Of a stretch of DNA of 64,000 nucleotides, positions 14,756 through 28,440 are shown piece by piece. The stretch is from contig NC_084759.1 in the NCBI RefSeq assembly GCF_028858725.1, positions 90,454,889 through 90,518,888 on the forward strand. Direction: 5' to 3'. The notes beneath the pieces are model-generated. The model saw nothing but the letters and a program-made list of their open reading frames with translations, was not told the DNA's origin and ran no database searches. The translations under genes and the position numbers were made by a program. The first letter of the stretch is position 1, and the number at the start of each line of letters is the position of its first letter. The DNA is from Colius striatus. Its lineage: Eukaryota > Chordata > Aves > Coliiformes > Coliidae.

Positions 14756-17650
14756 TTCTTTGCAGCCTGGGTCCCTGCATGTGGTCATGCTTGCCCTGCC
14801 GGGGAGCAGAAGGGATGGGTGTTGGCAGGGGCACGGAGCAGAGCAGAGCTCACTTCTGCCTCTGACTCATAGTCCATCTGAGCTTTTCGGCCAAACCAGT
14901 CTGCAGAGCACAGGGAGGCTTTAGTTAAAGGCACTTGATATTTCCATTGATTGCAGTCCCCACAGTCTGATCCATTTCCATCTCCACTTCAGGCAAGTCA
15001 CTTCCTTCCTCCCAGGAATACAGCTATGTCCCCAGCTTTCTGTCAGTGTCACCCTTTAGGGATGGAGTTGCAAACTGACTGTCCTCTCTCATCAGTGTGA
15101 TGACTGCCACAGTCCTCTGGTTGACCGTCCTCAGCTTGGCTGCTGTTCCCCTCTCACAGCTGTCTGGTGAGGTTCAAAGAAAACTCCAGTGATGGGCAGT
15201 ACAGCCATCCCTTCTAGTTCATGAACCATCACAATCAGCAGGTTACCGAGACTGGCTTGGGAAGGGTCTGATCCTCATGTGTGGGCGCAGCTTGATGCCC
15301 GCCGATGAGAAGAATAATGGACTTTCTGCAATTACCCCAGATGTTTTGGAAGCCAGGATTTCAAAGCAGCAATCGAGCTCTAATTGATTAAATGCTCACC
15401 GCATTCCGGGGACTGAGATGCTGCCCCTCAGATAAATGAGAATAAGTCACAAGCAATTAGCTATTTGCCTGAGGTGCTTCCATACATTGGCAATATCTGG
15501 ACTCAGACTTCTCTGGCCTTGTTAGTCATTAGACCACACATCTTCCATCCTCTCCGAATGGCATCCCAACAGCCCTGCCTGGGTGGAAAGAGCAAAATAA
15601 TCTCACTCCACGTTTGTCTAGGAAAAAGTTTCCCACAGTCCCTTCTGACTCTTTTTGTTTTGACTCTGAGGTTTTGTTTTTCTGAAAAGCTAAAATAAAT
15701 CTCAAACTGCAAGTGCAGAACTTTTTTGAACAACAGTGTTTGTTGCTAGATGGTCATCTGAAAAAAACATATTAAAGAGTAGTACAGTCCTTTTTTTTTT
15801 TTTTTGCCAAAGTCAAGATGACTGAACAAGGCTGATCAAGAATTTTAAATGCAGTGTGACATTTATATGCTGCAGAAAGCAAACATGGAGTGTCTGAGCT
15901 GGTGACCACTGTTTTTCTTCCTTCTGGTCAGGAACCATTTCTTATGGCCTTTCTCTCCAACCCTTTTGCTTTGCTATGCAATGCAGAGCCTGACTTTCAT
16001 TCTATTTGCTACGTGCTGCTCCCAAAGTGCAAGGGGACCAGGGGACATTTCCCATCCCGTGCTCCCTGCTGGTATCTGATCATCTCTTTTGGCCACATCA
16101 ACATTGCTAAGGGCAACACTCAGTTAGTCTCAGTGTCCAATAAATACTGAATCACATCTCGGTCATTCATGTGCCCAGCCCATAATTTGGGAACCAGTGA
16201 AGAAATGTTTGTTCTTTCATGCTTTCTTTCCCTTTAAAGCCACTTTAAAGCAAATGCCGCTTTCTTTAACAATGTGGTATTTTTGAAAAGCTTTTAAGAT
16301 TGTTTTTATCTTTCTGTTTTCCATTTTGCTATTCAGTACTATCAAAAGTGACTGCAGTGACATTAATGGAAGTTAAACAGAGTCTCGACCTTCTCCAAAA
16401 GGTCTAAACCAGCACTTAGAGTCTCCATCTCGCCGCACATTAGTGAGGTTTGAAAATCTTTCCCATATGATGGTTGGGATGAGCCCATCTGGAGGGCTCT
16501 TTCCAAGAAAGCCCAGAAAAAAACCACTCTTTGCAAGAAAATGGATATTCAAGGGTAAATGCAGCCCTTTCCCCCAGACTATCTATCTATTTTAAAGTTA
16601 TGCAGTAATCACCCAGAGAATTTCTTCAGCCGCACACAAACTGTTGGCTTTTAAAACCCTGAACTTTGCTTTTACTTGGTGTATATTTGTTAGAGAATAT
16701 CTTGACCTGCTATTCTGTCAGTTCGGGATGGAAGTGCTCCATTGTGGGCAGCCAGGAAAGCGTGTACAAAAACTCATGGTGAGATTGTGGTCACCTAGCA
16801 CTGAAGCCCAAATTCAAATGCTTCTCATGGACTAAAGGATTTAATTAAGCCCACAGTGGGCTAGACATATACCAGGTTAGCACTTTGTTTTCGGGTACTA
16901 TGGATCTTTCAAAGAAAGCTGTCCCCATGTGTTTCACTTGAAGATTCAGCCTTTAAATTGCAATTAGCCATATCTCCACTCTAATCAGAGCTATCTTATA
17001 AGCAAATGGTGTCCTAAAAGCTGATAAGACAGCATTCCTGACCACTGCACACATTTTTTTAATATCTCAGTGCTAGGATTTCATTCCTTAAAGTCAGCAG
17101 AAAAACCTCCTGTGACTCACAAGGGATAGGAATCCTTAGGAAAACAGTCTGTGCTCAAAACCAACACTTCCCCTCTATTAGCACTGCTTGCTAACAGCAG
17201 GAGTGAGAGTAGTATGGCAGACAGGACTTCTCCTACCCCCACCAAGTCAGGTTACATTGTGGAGTAAGGAAGGCACACACAGCCCTGACTCCCCTGCTGG
17301 TGCTGCCCAGGGCGGACATGCTGACAGCACCCATTGCTGTCAGCAAACAGAACTGGATGAGAGCTCAAAGAAGCCCATGCGTGACAGTTGTTTTTTAAAA
17401 CTATTAAAGTGTGGACTCTCTGAGTCATGTAGCACTGTTTACTGCACTCTCACCTACCTCTGTATGCAGAGGAACTAAAAGACAGGGTGAGAGATGTGAC
17501 CCAATGCAGATTTGCTCCCCGAGGCCCGGCATTTACATCCCCATCTGTTGATGCTTTCATGGTGGGCCTTCATGTTTTTCTACATCTCCTTCGCATTGCT
17601 GCTGCTTCAGTACAGCCAAATTTTCCCATGACTGCTGCTCCTGCCACGAG

Positions 17651-17695
17651 GATGGGATGGGATGGGATGGGATGGGATGGGATGGGATGGGATGG
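17651..17695. repeat. (GATGG)9 pentanucleotide microsatellite
   Basis: Nine perfect GATGG units, then decayed copies (GACAG, AATGAGTTGGGACAGG). The open frames reading GWDGM or PSHPI on either strand are products of this array. Confidence 0.98.
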
Positions 17696-20600
17696 GACAG
17701 AATAAGGTAGAATGAGTTGGGACAGGAGTTGAGCCTGAAGAGGAAGCCAGCCCAAGGTGTGTGACTGGCATTGCCAGTAGCCACTGCCCTCTTGCAAGGC
17801 TGAACCACTGCGTCTTGGTGGTAGGTCCCTGCAGAAGCCCATCACAGGGAAATCTTCTCATCTGGTGATTGGAATGTGTGAAGCTGGTCTCAGAATATCA
17901 AGAGGGGTCCTCCTCCTGGGGAGAGGCCGTGTTTCCCTCAGGCCTGGCCATTTAGTTGCAAGCATGCCTTTGTCTTTCTAAGATGGAAGAAATCTTCCTC
18001 AAAACCAAGTGTCCTCTCTGGCTGCAGCTTTACTTCCTCCTTCCTGTTTACTGTGGAAGTCCCTGAAAGGGCTGTTTGCTCTCACCATTACAGTGCCCAG
18101 CACCTCTTGGGGATGTTAGGATGTGTCCCACTGCCCTAGGAACCAGCACTGCTGCCTCTCCTGCCTTCTCACTCTGTGCTCACACAGTGCTTGGTACAGC
18201 AGGTCCCTCCACAACACGCAGCAGTGCTGGTGCTCTCCCTGCCTGTGGAGCTACCCTTTCCCTCCCATGCCATCCCACTCCCTTTGCTGACACGTTTGGT
18301 CAAGCACTTCATCCTGACATTTAAAACTCTGGGCTGAGCAGCCTCTGCCCATAGCTCAGCTCAACTTTCCTCCTACTCTTCCCTTCCTCGTGGGAGCACC
18401 ACAAGCTCGTCTCTTCTTCCTTTCTCCCCATCTTTGGCTCTTGCTCCTGCCTCCCACTTCCCATCTCTCCAGGCTACTCACTCTGACCTTGAGGGGTCTT
18501 GCATGTTTTCACCTGTCAAGTGACTTGCCAATCTTCCCCATGCTGGTTAGCCCCAGAGCTAGTTTCCTTCAGCTTGCATTTCACCTACACTCTTTGCTCA
18601 ATATTGTTTGTTCCTCTTTTGGGCCTTAGGACAAAAATATCTCCCCACCCAGGCAGCCTGCGCTACCGGTCAGATTTCCTTGTGAGCTGTGTGAGCAATG
18701 TTGTTTATGTGCTGGGAAAATACAACAGACCCAAAGGGAAAGAGCAGACAATTCCTGTGAAAATGCTTGGGCTCAGTTCTCCTGTTATTACTTTTCTTCT
18801 ACATCTTTTTTTTTTTTTACAAGAAGATAATCCTCACCAGTTTAATGCTTGATTTTTGTTTTGAAATGCACAGTCACACACCTTCCCTCAGTTACTCAGC
18901 GCAGGAGGCTGTTACGGTGCTGCAATTCATTCAGAGAAAACTACCCTCTGTATAGAGTAAGATATGCTGAAAGCTTCAAGGGTCACAGTCATAAATCCTG
19001 CTCACCTCCCTCTCTCTTGTTTGCTCTCTCGCTGAGGTGTGTTGGGCATGAGGAGGGAGCCTCTGCTGCCTCCCGGCTGGGTGTACCGTTCTGGCAGCAA
19101 AGCAGAGCACTAAGTTTTGCACGGGGTGGAGTCCCCAGCCTGAGTCTCAGCAAACTGCCCCAGGTACCCATTTCCCTCCCACCGAGGGCACTCTGGGCCA
19201 GAGTGTCAGGATAGACTGCAGGATGCGTGGGGGTGCTGGTGCCTCTGTGTTCTGGGCCCAGGGCTCTCGCACATGATGTGGGAGATGCAGAGCCAGCTTC
19301 TTCACCCCTCCAGGGAAACCCACATCTCGAGCCTCCTCCACAGCATCCTGACTGCATCTCTGCACTCTCTGGGGGGCAGGTTGCTCTCAATGTATCATGC
19401 CAGAGCTGTTCTGCTTCCCACAACCTCTTTAAACAGCCAAGAGCCAAAGAGAGGATAATCTGGGAGTTAAGGGACTTGCTAGTGTGGTGGGATACCCCAC
19501 TTTCACCGCTTGGTCTGAAAGAGGCAGATGGGTTTCCCAAAGCTGAGTTCTGTGCCCTGACCACAGAATGCTGCTGCTGGGTCCCAACAGCTTTGTGATC
19601 TCTCCTGAAATGTCAGCTGCTGAACAAGAACTGCATGCTCCACGGCTGATTGGAGCCATATTTCTTGTGAATAAGCTATCAGCCAGAAAAGAAATCCTGC
19701 CTTAATAAAGTTGTAGCTTAGAGACAAGCAATAGCAGATATAATACCCAATGCAGAGTAGTTCCCCACAGTCCCTGAGGTGAGCATGATGATTTTGGCAT
19801 CTTCTCATTTAACAGTTATAAAGCAGAGGAGAATTTAACTCTATCTCCATTCTCGGGATGTCTTGCATCACCATGACTTGTCCATCACTGGCTACAGAGT
19901 CATAAAACCACTGACTTGTGCAGGTCAGGCAGGAACCCAGGTGGCAGCTGGTCCCAGCTCCTGCTCGAAGCATGACCAACATAGACTGAGGACTCAGAGA
20001 CACATCCAGCTGAGCTCTGAGTATCTACAAGATTTTATACAGTGGCATGACCTCCAGGGCATGACCACCCTCCCAGAGGAAGAAATTTTTCTAGTACCTA
20101 CTCAGAATTTCCCTCTTGCAAGTCATTTCTGTTGCTGGTCTTCCTGCCCCTGTGCATCTCCACCACCAGCACTCTATATCCCAGAAAACTCCAGTTCCTT
20201 GGCTGTTACTTTTGAAGTTCTGGTCACCAAAAATGCCAGCTGTTAATGTGGTATTTACAAAGAGCCAATGGCGTGCTTAACTTTTTGCCTGTATGACACA
20301 GCCCCTGGCACAGGATGTTTCTGATCCAAGAGACAGATTAAATACATGAAGCTTGATGCCCATCTGTCTGGCATGTCCAACCCATTAGTAAAGCCTGCAC
20401 AGTATAGAAAGCTGGCTGTTTCACCTGCCTGCCCCTCAGATAGGGCTCTGCAGTCCTTCAGGGGCATTGCACTAATCCTGCTACATTTTATTGCTCAACA
20501 TTGTTTGGATGCTATTAGCATATATGTACTGGAATATTTTGGGCATTTCCACCTGCAGATGGGTCACTGGATGTGTGACGAGCTGTTAAAAACATTGCAG

Positions 20601-23076
20601 TCCTGCTCAGTGCAGTGGTGAAAGGACTGAGCCCTGTGGAATGGCGTCAGAAAGAAAGAGATCAGGCTCTTGCCACAGAGGAGATGAGAACAGAAGAATC
20701 AAAGTCTGTGACTAATGATGCAGGCCGCTTATCCAAAAGGTACTTCTACCTGTGCAAGCACAGGCAATGCAATAAACCTGGCCTGGGGTTTGGAACAGGC
20801 ATATTCTCATAGAAAAAAAAGCCCAGAAAATAAAAGATGGTAGACTCAAAATTGCAGTCCTACTGGGATTTGTTTTCTCAGAGCTGTACAAACTCCTCAT
20901 AGCTTGGACCCCAGCTAACAAGAAGATTGTCTTGGAATCACTTCTCTTCTGACTCATGGTGTTTCTGCAGGATGCCCTGACTATAATATTACTTCTTCCT
21001 GAGTGCAATTATGAGGGAAGCATTCATTCTCTCTGTGTAACACAATATAGACATAAAAAATGTCATGTGTGCAGAGAGGGAGGAGTCACCATTGTTTATC
21101 TGGGGCACATTGAATTAGTGCGCATATTCTGGGCTGTGCATCAGGTCCCAGGGGCCAAATCATAACTAGGGAGTTGCTCATTGATTTCAGCTATTGAAAG
21201 CACCTAAAAGCCTTTGATACTGACATCTTCCTAGTAAAAAAACAAAAGGGAAGAGACTGACTCCATACAGCTCTTGTTCGCTCACTTTTCCACTGTGCAG
21301 GGTTAGGCCCCTTCTGAGAAGACTTGTGTTGAAGAGAGCTAGCTGTTGCAGTCCAAAACAGATCCACAGAGTGAACTAGCAACTAAGCAGTGTGGGTAAG
21401 AGGGGCTGTGTGCTCTTCTTTGTTAATACAGGTAACTTGTAAGTGACTGACTGTGGCTTATTTACAGCATTGGGCTCCTCCACACAACCTAAGACCAAGG
21501 GGCTTGTTCCTGCTGCAAAGACTGTGCATCAGAAAACTCTTCTTCATGAATCAGTTTCCTTCATGACTTACTCCTTCACGGTTTGGAGGCAGAAAGGATG
21601 TTCCTACCCACAGACGTCTCTGTCTTGAGTCAGCAGGGACTTTGATGTTGGGGGTGATGGTGGAAGTAGAGGAGTTGTCCTTTTCATTACCTGTGTTTGT
21701 TCAACCTCTCCAGTCATGTTTGTTTGACCTGTCCAGTTATGAGAACAGGAGTTCAGCCTCTTTGATGCTTCATATGTCACTGCTATTTACTGACCTGGCA
21801 AACATATCTTTGTGCTGATCTGGCTGTTTGATATAAAATTTATTTTCTTAGGAGTTGGGAGAATACTGTATCGCAGTGGTTAGAGTGGAAAAAAAATGCC
21901 CATGATGCAAAAGCTTGCTTTCTTTTTTTTTCCCCCCTTTTCTTCTTATGCATAGATTAATTAAAGTCACAACTTAATGATGGTCACTGAGCAGAAAATC
22001 TAACCTAGTGGGTGGGCAGTCAACCCTGCCAGACTCACCGCATCCACTCTGTGGGGGTACCCAGAACGCTCCCAGAACTTGTCTAAATCCTTTGTACTCA
22101 CTCAGCCAAATTTTGCAGACGCTTCGTGTTTTTCGCAGGGTGAATAATGAGGATGCACTGATCTACTGATTACATGGGGCTGCTTACGCAAAAAGGCACT
22201 GTGGCTTTGGAAACTGAAGCCCACATCAGCACAATCTGTTTTCCCGTGGCGGTGTGCACCTCCTTCCAAGACCTCTGAACACCAGGTGATGCTGTAGCCA
22301 AAAGCCCATCGTCCTCAAAGGAGGCAGATTATACCACCTCTGTGCCTGTGGGGTAGCATGCAATTATGGGGCAGGAGGAGGGGTTTTTTTGCTTGTGCTT
22401 GTGGATTCAAGGAACGGAGACATCAGAAGCAGCTCACACGAACTTGTTAGGGAAAGAAGCAGCACTGCTATTATCACCGATTAAAACCAGGTCTCTGTTA
22501 TCCCAGAAGAACAAGGAAGACGAGGTAATTATGGTTTTGGCACAGTTAGCACTGGCTGAGGGAGGGCATTTTCAAGTCAAGCTAGGACAGACAGCGTGCT
22601 GCTTCTTTCCAAGGCAGTTGAGACACTGTACATGTTACAAGAGTCTCTTCTCCCTTTCAAACTACAGCTGTTAAAGAGCATGCAGAACCACCAACCAGCT
22701 GCTGGGGGCTGTCCACAGGAACCTGTGGGGTGACATTTAAGTGGACAGGATGCAACTGTCTTCAAGTATTTTGGACGTGGAGTGCACCAATTATCTGGGC
22801 TCCAGAGTAAATGAAAGACTCAGCAGCTGTAAGGGCTTTCAAGGATAACCAACTGCATTGGCCAGGGAGCTGCTGGGAGATGAAGTTGAGCCATTTGGGA
22901 ACCTCAGGAACAACCCTTTGCCTTGGACTGCTTCCAGGGCCAGGAAGGTTGGAGGATGGGATGCATGGCTTGCTACTGCTTGGACTTTTAGAGTTGGCAT
23001 TAAAAGTCAGAAAGGAAAGCATGAGGTCTCTCCTGGCACTGGTGTGCACCCTGTATGACTTCCACTGTCTAGAGAA

Positions 23077-23467
23077 CACAGATTCACAGAACGGTAGGGG
23101 TTGGGAGAGACCTCTAGAGATCATCCAGTCAACCCTCTGCTAAAGTAGGTTCATCTAGGTCAGTTCATACAGGAACGTGTCCAGGTGGATTTTGAAAACC
23201 TCCAGAGAAGGAGACTTCACAACCTCCCTGGGCAGCCTGTGCCAAGGCTCCCTCATCCTCACAGCAAAGTTGTTTTTCTGGGTGTTTAAGTGGAACTTTT
23301 TGTGTTTCAGCTTCTTTCCATTGCCCCTAGTCTTATCACTGGATGTCACAGAAAAAAAGTGTCACCCCATCTTCCTGAGTCCACTCTTTGAGTACTTATA
23401 AGTGTCGATGAGACACCTCCTTAGTCTTATCTTTTCCAGGCTAAACAGTCCTAGGTCCCACAGCCTT
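23077..23467 (-). mobile_element. CR1 LINE fragment, 3' end
   Basis: Antisense CR1: ATTCACAGAACGGTAGGGGT tail junction, GACCTCTAGAGATCATCCAG, GAAAACCTCCAGAGAAGGAG, CTCCCTGGGCAGCCTGTGCC, through to the segment upstream of the LxxLEK-type motif. A minus-strand open frame (23155-23349) is the ORF2 end with several substitutions. Confidence 0.92.
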
Positions 23468-26400
23468 AAATCTGCAGCCAGATCCATCAGTGGAGGGCAA
23501 GGGGCCAGGGCTTTTTCTAGGAGAAGTTGCTGGCAAGGTATATAGAGCTTTCTGTGCTTGCAGAGACAGCAGGCAGCAAGGGAAGGGTCAAGGCTGCCAG
23601 AAACGGGTTCCTCCGGAGCGTGTTCCTGCTGCTGGGCAGAATGTGTTTGCTGGCAAATGTCAGAAGGCCGTTTTGTCGTAGTGTGCCTGCAGGACTGCTG
23701 TGCAGAGACTCCTGAGCAGCCAGGGAGCCTTTCCGCTCACTTCCCCGCTGAGGAACTGTGCCAGCAGCGCCTGGTAGTGTTTTACACGTGTCCACGCTTT
23801 TCCCTGTGCTGCACAGACACACTGCTCCTGCCAGGAGAATTCACTACATGCTTTACAGATGGGGAAAAGAAGGCAGAGACAGGAAGGCAATGAAGGGAGC
23901 AAGCTTGCAACAACGGGTACTTTACAACTGAGGAGGAGGGGAAATTGCAAGCTTACACAAAATACTAAAACATACACAGAAAGAGGGAGAAATATTGCAA
24001 TTTTTGCTTTCTTCTACCTTCCCCCCACCCTTTTCTAGTTTAACTATTGCTATTCCTGGGCCCTGCAAGGGCTTCAGACAGTCACATTTGTGTGACTGGC
24101 ACTTGAGTGAGCAGGAATCCCAAGAGGAATACCTGTGTCTGTGTCCAGTAGGGGTCACTGACAATTTTCTGTCTTTTAAAGCTTTTTAAACCTTGGGTTT
24201 TTCCTCCTTTCTTCCTTTTTTGTGGGGTCTGTCATCACAAGAAAGCATCTGTGTTATGAGTAGGGACGCACTGTAAGAGCGAACTAGGAGTATGGCGAAA
24301 TGTCCTCTTGTTAAGGTAGAGATGCCTTGAGCTGCACTGCCAGCAGTGGGCCAGCAGCAGTGGGGCAGATGCAGGAGCTGATGAGATGCAGCATCCCTAA
24401 GGCTGGTACTGCAGTGGTGCAGTCATTATAGCAAAGCTTGTGGCCAGAGAACCAGCTATGGCTGTGAAGATCCTATGCAGAAAACATCCCAGTGCAGACG
24501 GTTTGGTCTTTGCTGCTTCCACAAGCATTGATCTCCTTGCTCTCCTGCCAGCTCAGATCCCAGATAGGGCAAGAATGAAGGAACCACTATGGAAAACAAA
24601 CATAAGATCTTGTCACATCTTTCTTGGGGGCTGTAGGTTGCAGAAATGCAGGGAGGATCTCATTGCATTTGCTCTAAAGTTTTGGCTGCCAAAGAGGCCT
24701 GGAGCAATTCTGACTCAGAGCAATATGTGGCTCCCCTCTGCCCATGGGGTAGGGTTCTATGTGGCCTGGCTATGTCCTCCCTTCCTACTCCAGTGTATCC
24801 AGCATGGGTCTCCAGCTTGCTCGTGCTGCTCCAGTGACAAAAAGTTGCTGCTGTTACTCCAGGCTAGGACCCAGCTTTTTTTTGCCTTAGATTTATTAGG
24901 ATGACTGGTTTGTGACTAGCTGTGCTTTTACTGCGTCCACTAATGGCTTTTATGTAAAACGATTCACTGATGAGACTGTAAAGGCCAGCAGCTGACGCGA
25001 GTGGTATTTCTGCAAAGTTTCCCTGTCCTTTCCAGTGACATTTGCCAGGGCAGTGCAGAACTGCTGGTCCTTCTGTGTCAGGACAAGATGACAGGCCGGC
25101 AGAGTTGGCAAGGACATATCCTGTGAGTGTTCATTCCAAATGGAAATATGAACTGACAAAACGTGGAAATGCTCTGTGGTTGGGGTGCCTGCACCTGTCT
25201 TGTCCTCCATCCTGGGCTGCAGCAGCCTGCCAGGGTTAGGGAATGCTGAGCTTTGGGAACAGCAAGATGATTTAGAGGGGATTTCTCCTCCAGGCATAGG
25301 CATGTGCCTGCACATACACATTATTCATACACAGTAGTCTGGGCAGAAAAGCCCTGGGTGAGGAGAGCTGCTGATGATTCAGGGTGGCGCTTCCAGCTGG
25401 GGTAGCCTCTCCCTCAGAGACCTCTGAGTTCTTGTGGATGTTTGACTCATTTGTTGGGACAAAGTGCAGTTTTACTGCTGTCGATAGCACCTCTCCTCAT
25501 TAGCTATCTCTCTGGAGACAGCAAATTTTTGCAGGTTTCCTTCTGCTCAGGAGCCTGTGACACCCCACAGTCTGCAGTTCTAGTACAGTATTCTTGTTTC
25601 CTGTCACTCTGTTTCCACTATCCAGGCTCCAGTGATAATGTCCTTCAATTCACCTTCAGGCATTCCCAGGTTTTCCTCAAAATGCAGGGAATGAACAGAG
25701 ACTCCAGGTCTTAATGGGTGATGAGTCACATAGCCCTGCTCTGTTCCCTTCTAATGCTGGGCAAATTGTTTGCCATTAACAATGTATTCAAGAGAAATCG
25801 TCTGTCTGTTTATGAAGCTGGACGCAGCCTTGGGAGTTTGCTATCACTGGAAATTCCTCAGTGAATGGCTTCAGTGACCAGTAGTGGATCACCCAGTGAA
25901 CTGTACTGCTGTTCATGCCTTTAATACTCATTGCTCATTCTGTGGGTTTGGGCTTAGCATTTTTTTCTAACCCCCAATTCCCAGACCAATATTTCCTTTT
26001 CAAAAAGGTTGCTGCATGAGTACATTCTCTCTAAATGCTCATGAGGCTGCTGTGTTATTTAACAAGCTGCCTGTTTATGGAAAGCAGCAGTGAAAAAAAG
26101 AGATATTCTGAAAACAGAGGAGCCTGCTGTAGGGTCCTCGATAATACTTTTCTGTCTTGTGAAGATGCAGTAACAGATGTTCTCACCACAGCCCCATCCT
26201 ACTTGTGGTGATGAGTATTTCTCCATCCCATACTTGGTCCAAATTACACTGCAAGCTTGTGTTTATCCATTTCAATGCGTGTTCTGTGAGGTAGCTTATT
26301 CTGCTCCCCCAAAAGCAGCAGAAGTACCTTCTTAGCCCTAACAGAGAAGGTACGTACCCCTTTATGGCTTATCATTTTAATTTCAAAGGTGAGAAACTTT

Positions 26401-27291
26401 TTGATGGAGGAAAATATTTCCCAGTCTCACTGGTAGGTTAAAGCTCAGGTTAGGTTGCATTTGATATTACAAACCACCTGTATAATTTCATGCTGTCAAA
26501 GGGATGAACATGAAAATATATTGACTTTCTTATCTAGTATCTCTTATTAAAAGATGAGTCTATGAAAAGGTTTGGCTTTTATTGACATGCAGTGAAGCAA
26601 TAAAATGCCTCTAGAGGCCTTCCAGACTATATGCCCCATTACTACCCGTTTTCTCAGTCCCGGGTTATTACCCCTGACAGGATGTGCCATCTGCAGCTAC
26701 AGGTAGCGCACACATATACCCACACATCGACTAGTCAGAAGGGGGTTTGTGCTGGAACCCAGTGCAAATCAATACCTATATTGTTCTCCTCCTTCACACT
26801 CTTCCATTACAAAGGATAGAATTTAGAGGCTTTCAGCTCAAAAAGCCCTGCTGATGTGAACGACTTAGCAAAGTATAATCGCCCTGGCTGGAAGAATCCA
26901 TGTCACAGAGCTCAGCTCCTATGCAGGCATCTGGGTGACCAGAAGTTTCAGATGAATTCTGTTCCTGATTTTCCCACCTTTGCTTGCAGTGAGAATTGCT
27001 GTGTAAATAAGCCTCTCCCTAATCCGACCCTCTACATTTTATGCATCTATCAGTGTTATTCTTTAAAATAAATACCTATACAATATGATCTTGCTACATG
27101 CACATAATCATAATACTTTATACAAAGGCATCTCTTTAAATCGAGATACCATCCTATCTTGACCACCAAGATTAGTAGATGCAGATCTAACTGTAAGGCT
27201 TTTCTCCCCATACATACTAGAAGACCGGCGAACTACCTCCCAAGCAGAAAAGTGTAAATTGGGCAGAGAAATAAAAGCTCTGTCACTGATC

Positions 27292-27308
27292 TTCTATGAT
27301 TCTATGAT
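27292..27308 (+). mobile_element. Possible CR1 3' tail only
   Basis: TTCTATGATTCTATGAT is the CR1 8-bp tail repeat in + orientation. No CR1 body is recognisable to its left, so this is either an extremely truncated insertion or chance. Confidence 0.35.
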
Positions 27309-28340
27309 CTTCTGAGAGGTGATGGCTATCAACAGAAAGGAAACAGCTAGAGACAACCCAAAACCTGATCTAGAACACGCAACACAGAGATCTTCTGAAG
27401 ATAACACATCCTGCTGAACGTGAAGACAAAGCTGTGTGCTCTCTGGTTGGATCAGCTGTGTAACTAGAGGAGTAGTTCGAGCAGAAGTATGAACATCTGG
27501 TTTCCTGTTTGAGGAGTCACAATCAATCTTCTCCAGTAGCACAAACTGCTTACTCCACCCCAAAGTTGAAGCTCGTTTGAAACAATCACTGGAGAACCAT
27601 CTGGTTTTGATTTGTCTTGTCAGTATCTGTCTTGTGAGAGATATTTTCAGGACGTTAACAAACAACTCCATCCAAAAAGTTCTTCCATGTTTCTTGTCAA
27701 CCATGATTGCATATATTTAGACTCCATATGCCCTGTACGCTGCTTCCCTGGAAACTCAGGTTGGCTTGTGCCAAGAATTGCACGTAAGAAATTTGTCTCG
27801 TGTGTCTTATTGTTCACAGGCTCTCACTCAGCCCCAGGACTGAGCGTACACGCACATACAAATTTGAAAATAGGTTGTCTTGATGTCCCACTCACAAACT
27901 GTGAGCCAACCCACCTCTCCCACTCCTTCACTGGAGCCATTTCGTCAGTTGGGGCTTACGAAGCAAGATTTTTGCTAACCCTTTGTACTCTGAAAAGTTA
28001 TTTATCGTTTTCCCCTTCATCTCAGCCTATGTGCAGAACCAGTGCGTAGGAACTTATGATACATGATTCAATGCCATGCAAAAATTCTGCTGAGCTTCTC
28101 ATGTTCAGCATCAATGGTAATCTGTGACTGGTCTGTGACTGGAGAAAGCCAGGTCCCGAGTGTGTAAAATGTGTTTGACCTTACTTTCAAACACCCACGT
28201 GAACACTCAAAACGCTGGAGAACTCATTACATTCATGGTCTGGAAATGGGTGTTTTGTTCTCTGTCCCTGCTCTGTCTGATTCTGGGTGAATGCAATTGA
28301 AAATGTCAGAGATGCAGCTCCTATGTAATGGTAAGAGGAG

Positions 28341-28440
28341 GATTACAGTTTTCCTAACATCAGAGGGGGGGCTTACAACAATGCAGCTGACGTAGGAGGG
28401 GACGGATTACAGTGCATCTGACATAGTAGCAATTATAGGA
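28341..28440. repeat. Degenerate tandem repeat, three copies of about 33 bp
   Basis: Three related units: GATTACAGTTTTCCTAACAT, CTTACAACAATGCAGCTGAC and GATTACAGTGCATCTGACAT, each followed by A/G-rich sequence. Similarity is moderate. Confidence 0.45.

Larger units (their letters stand above)
13621..23076. other. No gene recognised; holds the minisatellite and the GATGG array
   Basis: Apart from the two tandem arrays I see only short chance frames and homopolymer tracts, for example T-runs at about 15790 and 18806. Confidence 0.6.

Noticed and set aside
14435..14872. Repeat-containing proteins over the minisatellite
   Set aside because: The 40-bp unit shifts frame each copy, and both strands are open; products are artefacts of the tandem array.
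17487..17861. GWDGM / PSHPI repeat peptides
   Set aside because: Translation of the (GATGG)9 microsatellite in different frames.
24440..24904. 154-codon plus-strand frame
   Set aside because: No family recognised, no supporting splice sites or codon pattern; a second frame is also open over part of it.
26606..26635. CTCTAGAGGCCTTCCAGACT, similar to a CR1 3' end
   Set aside because: Only about 15 matching bases, no tail repeat and no CR1 body on either side.
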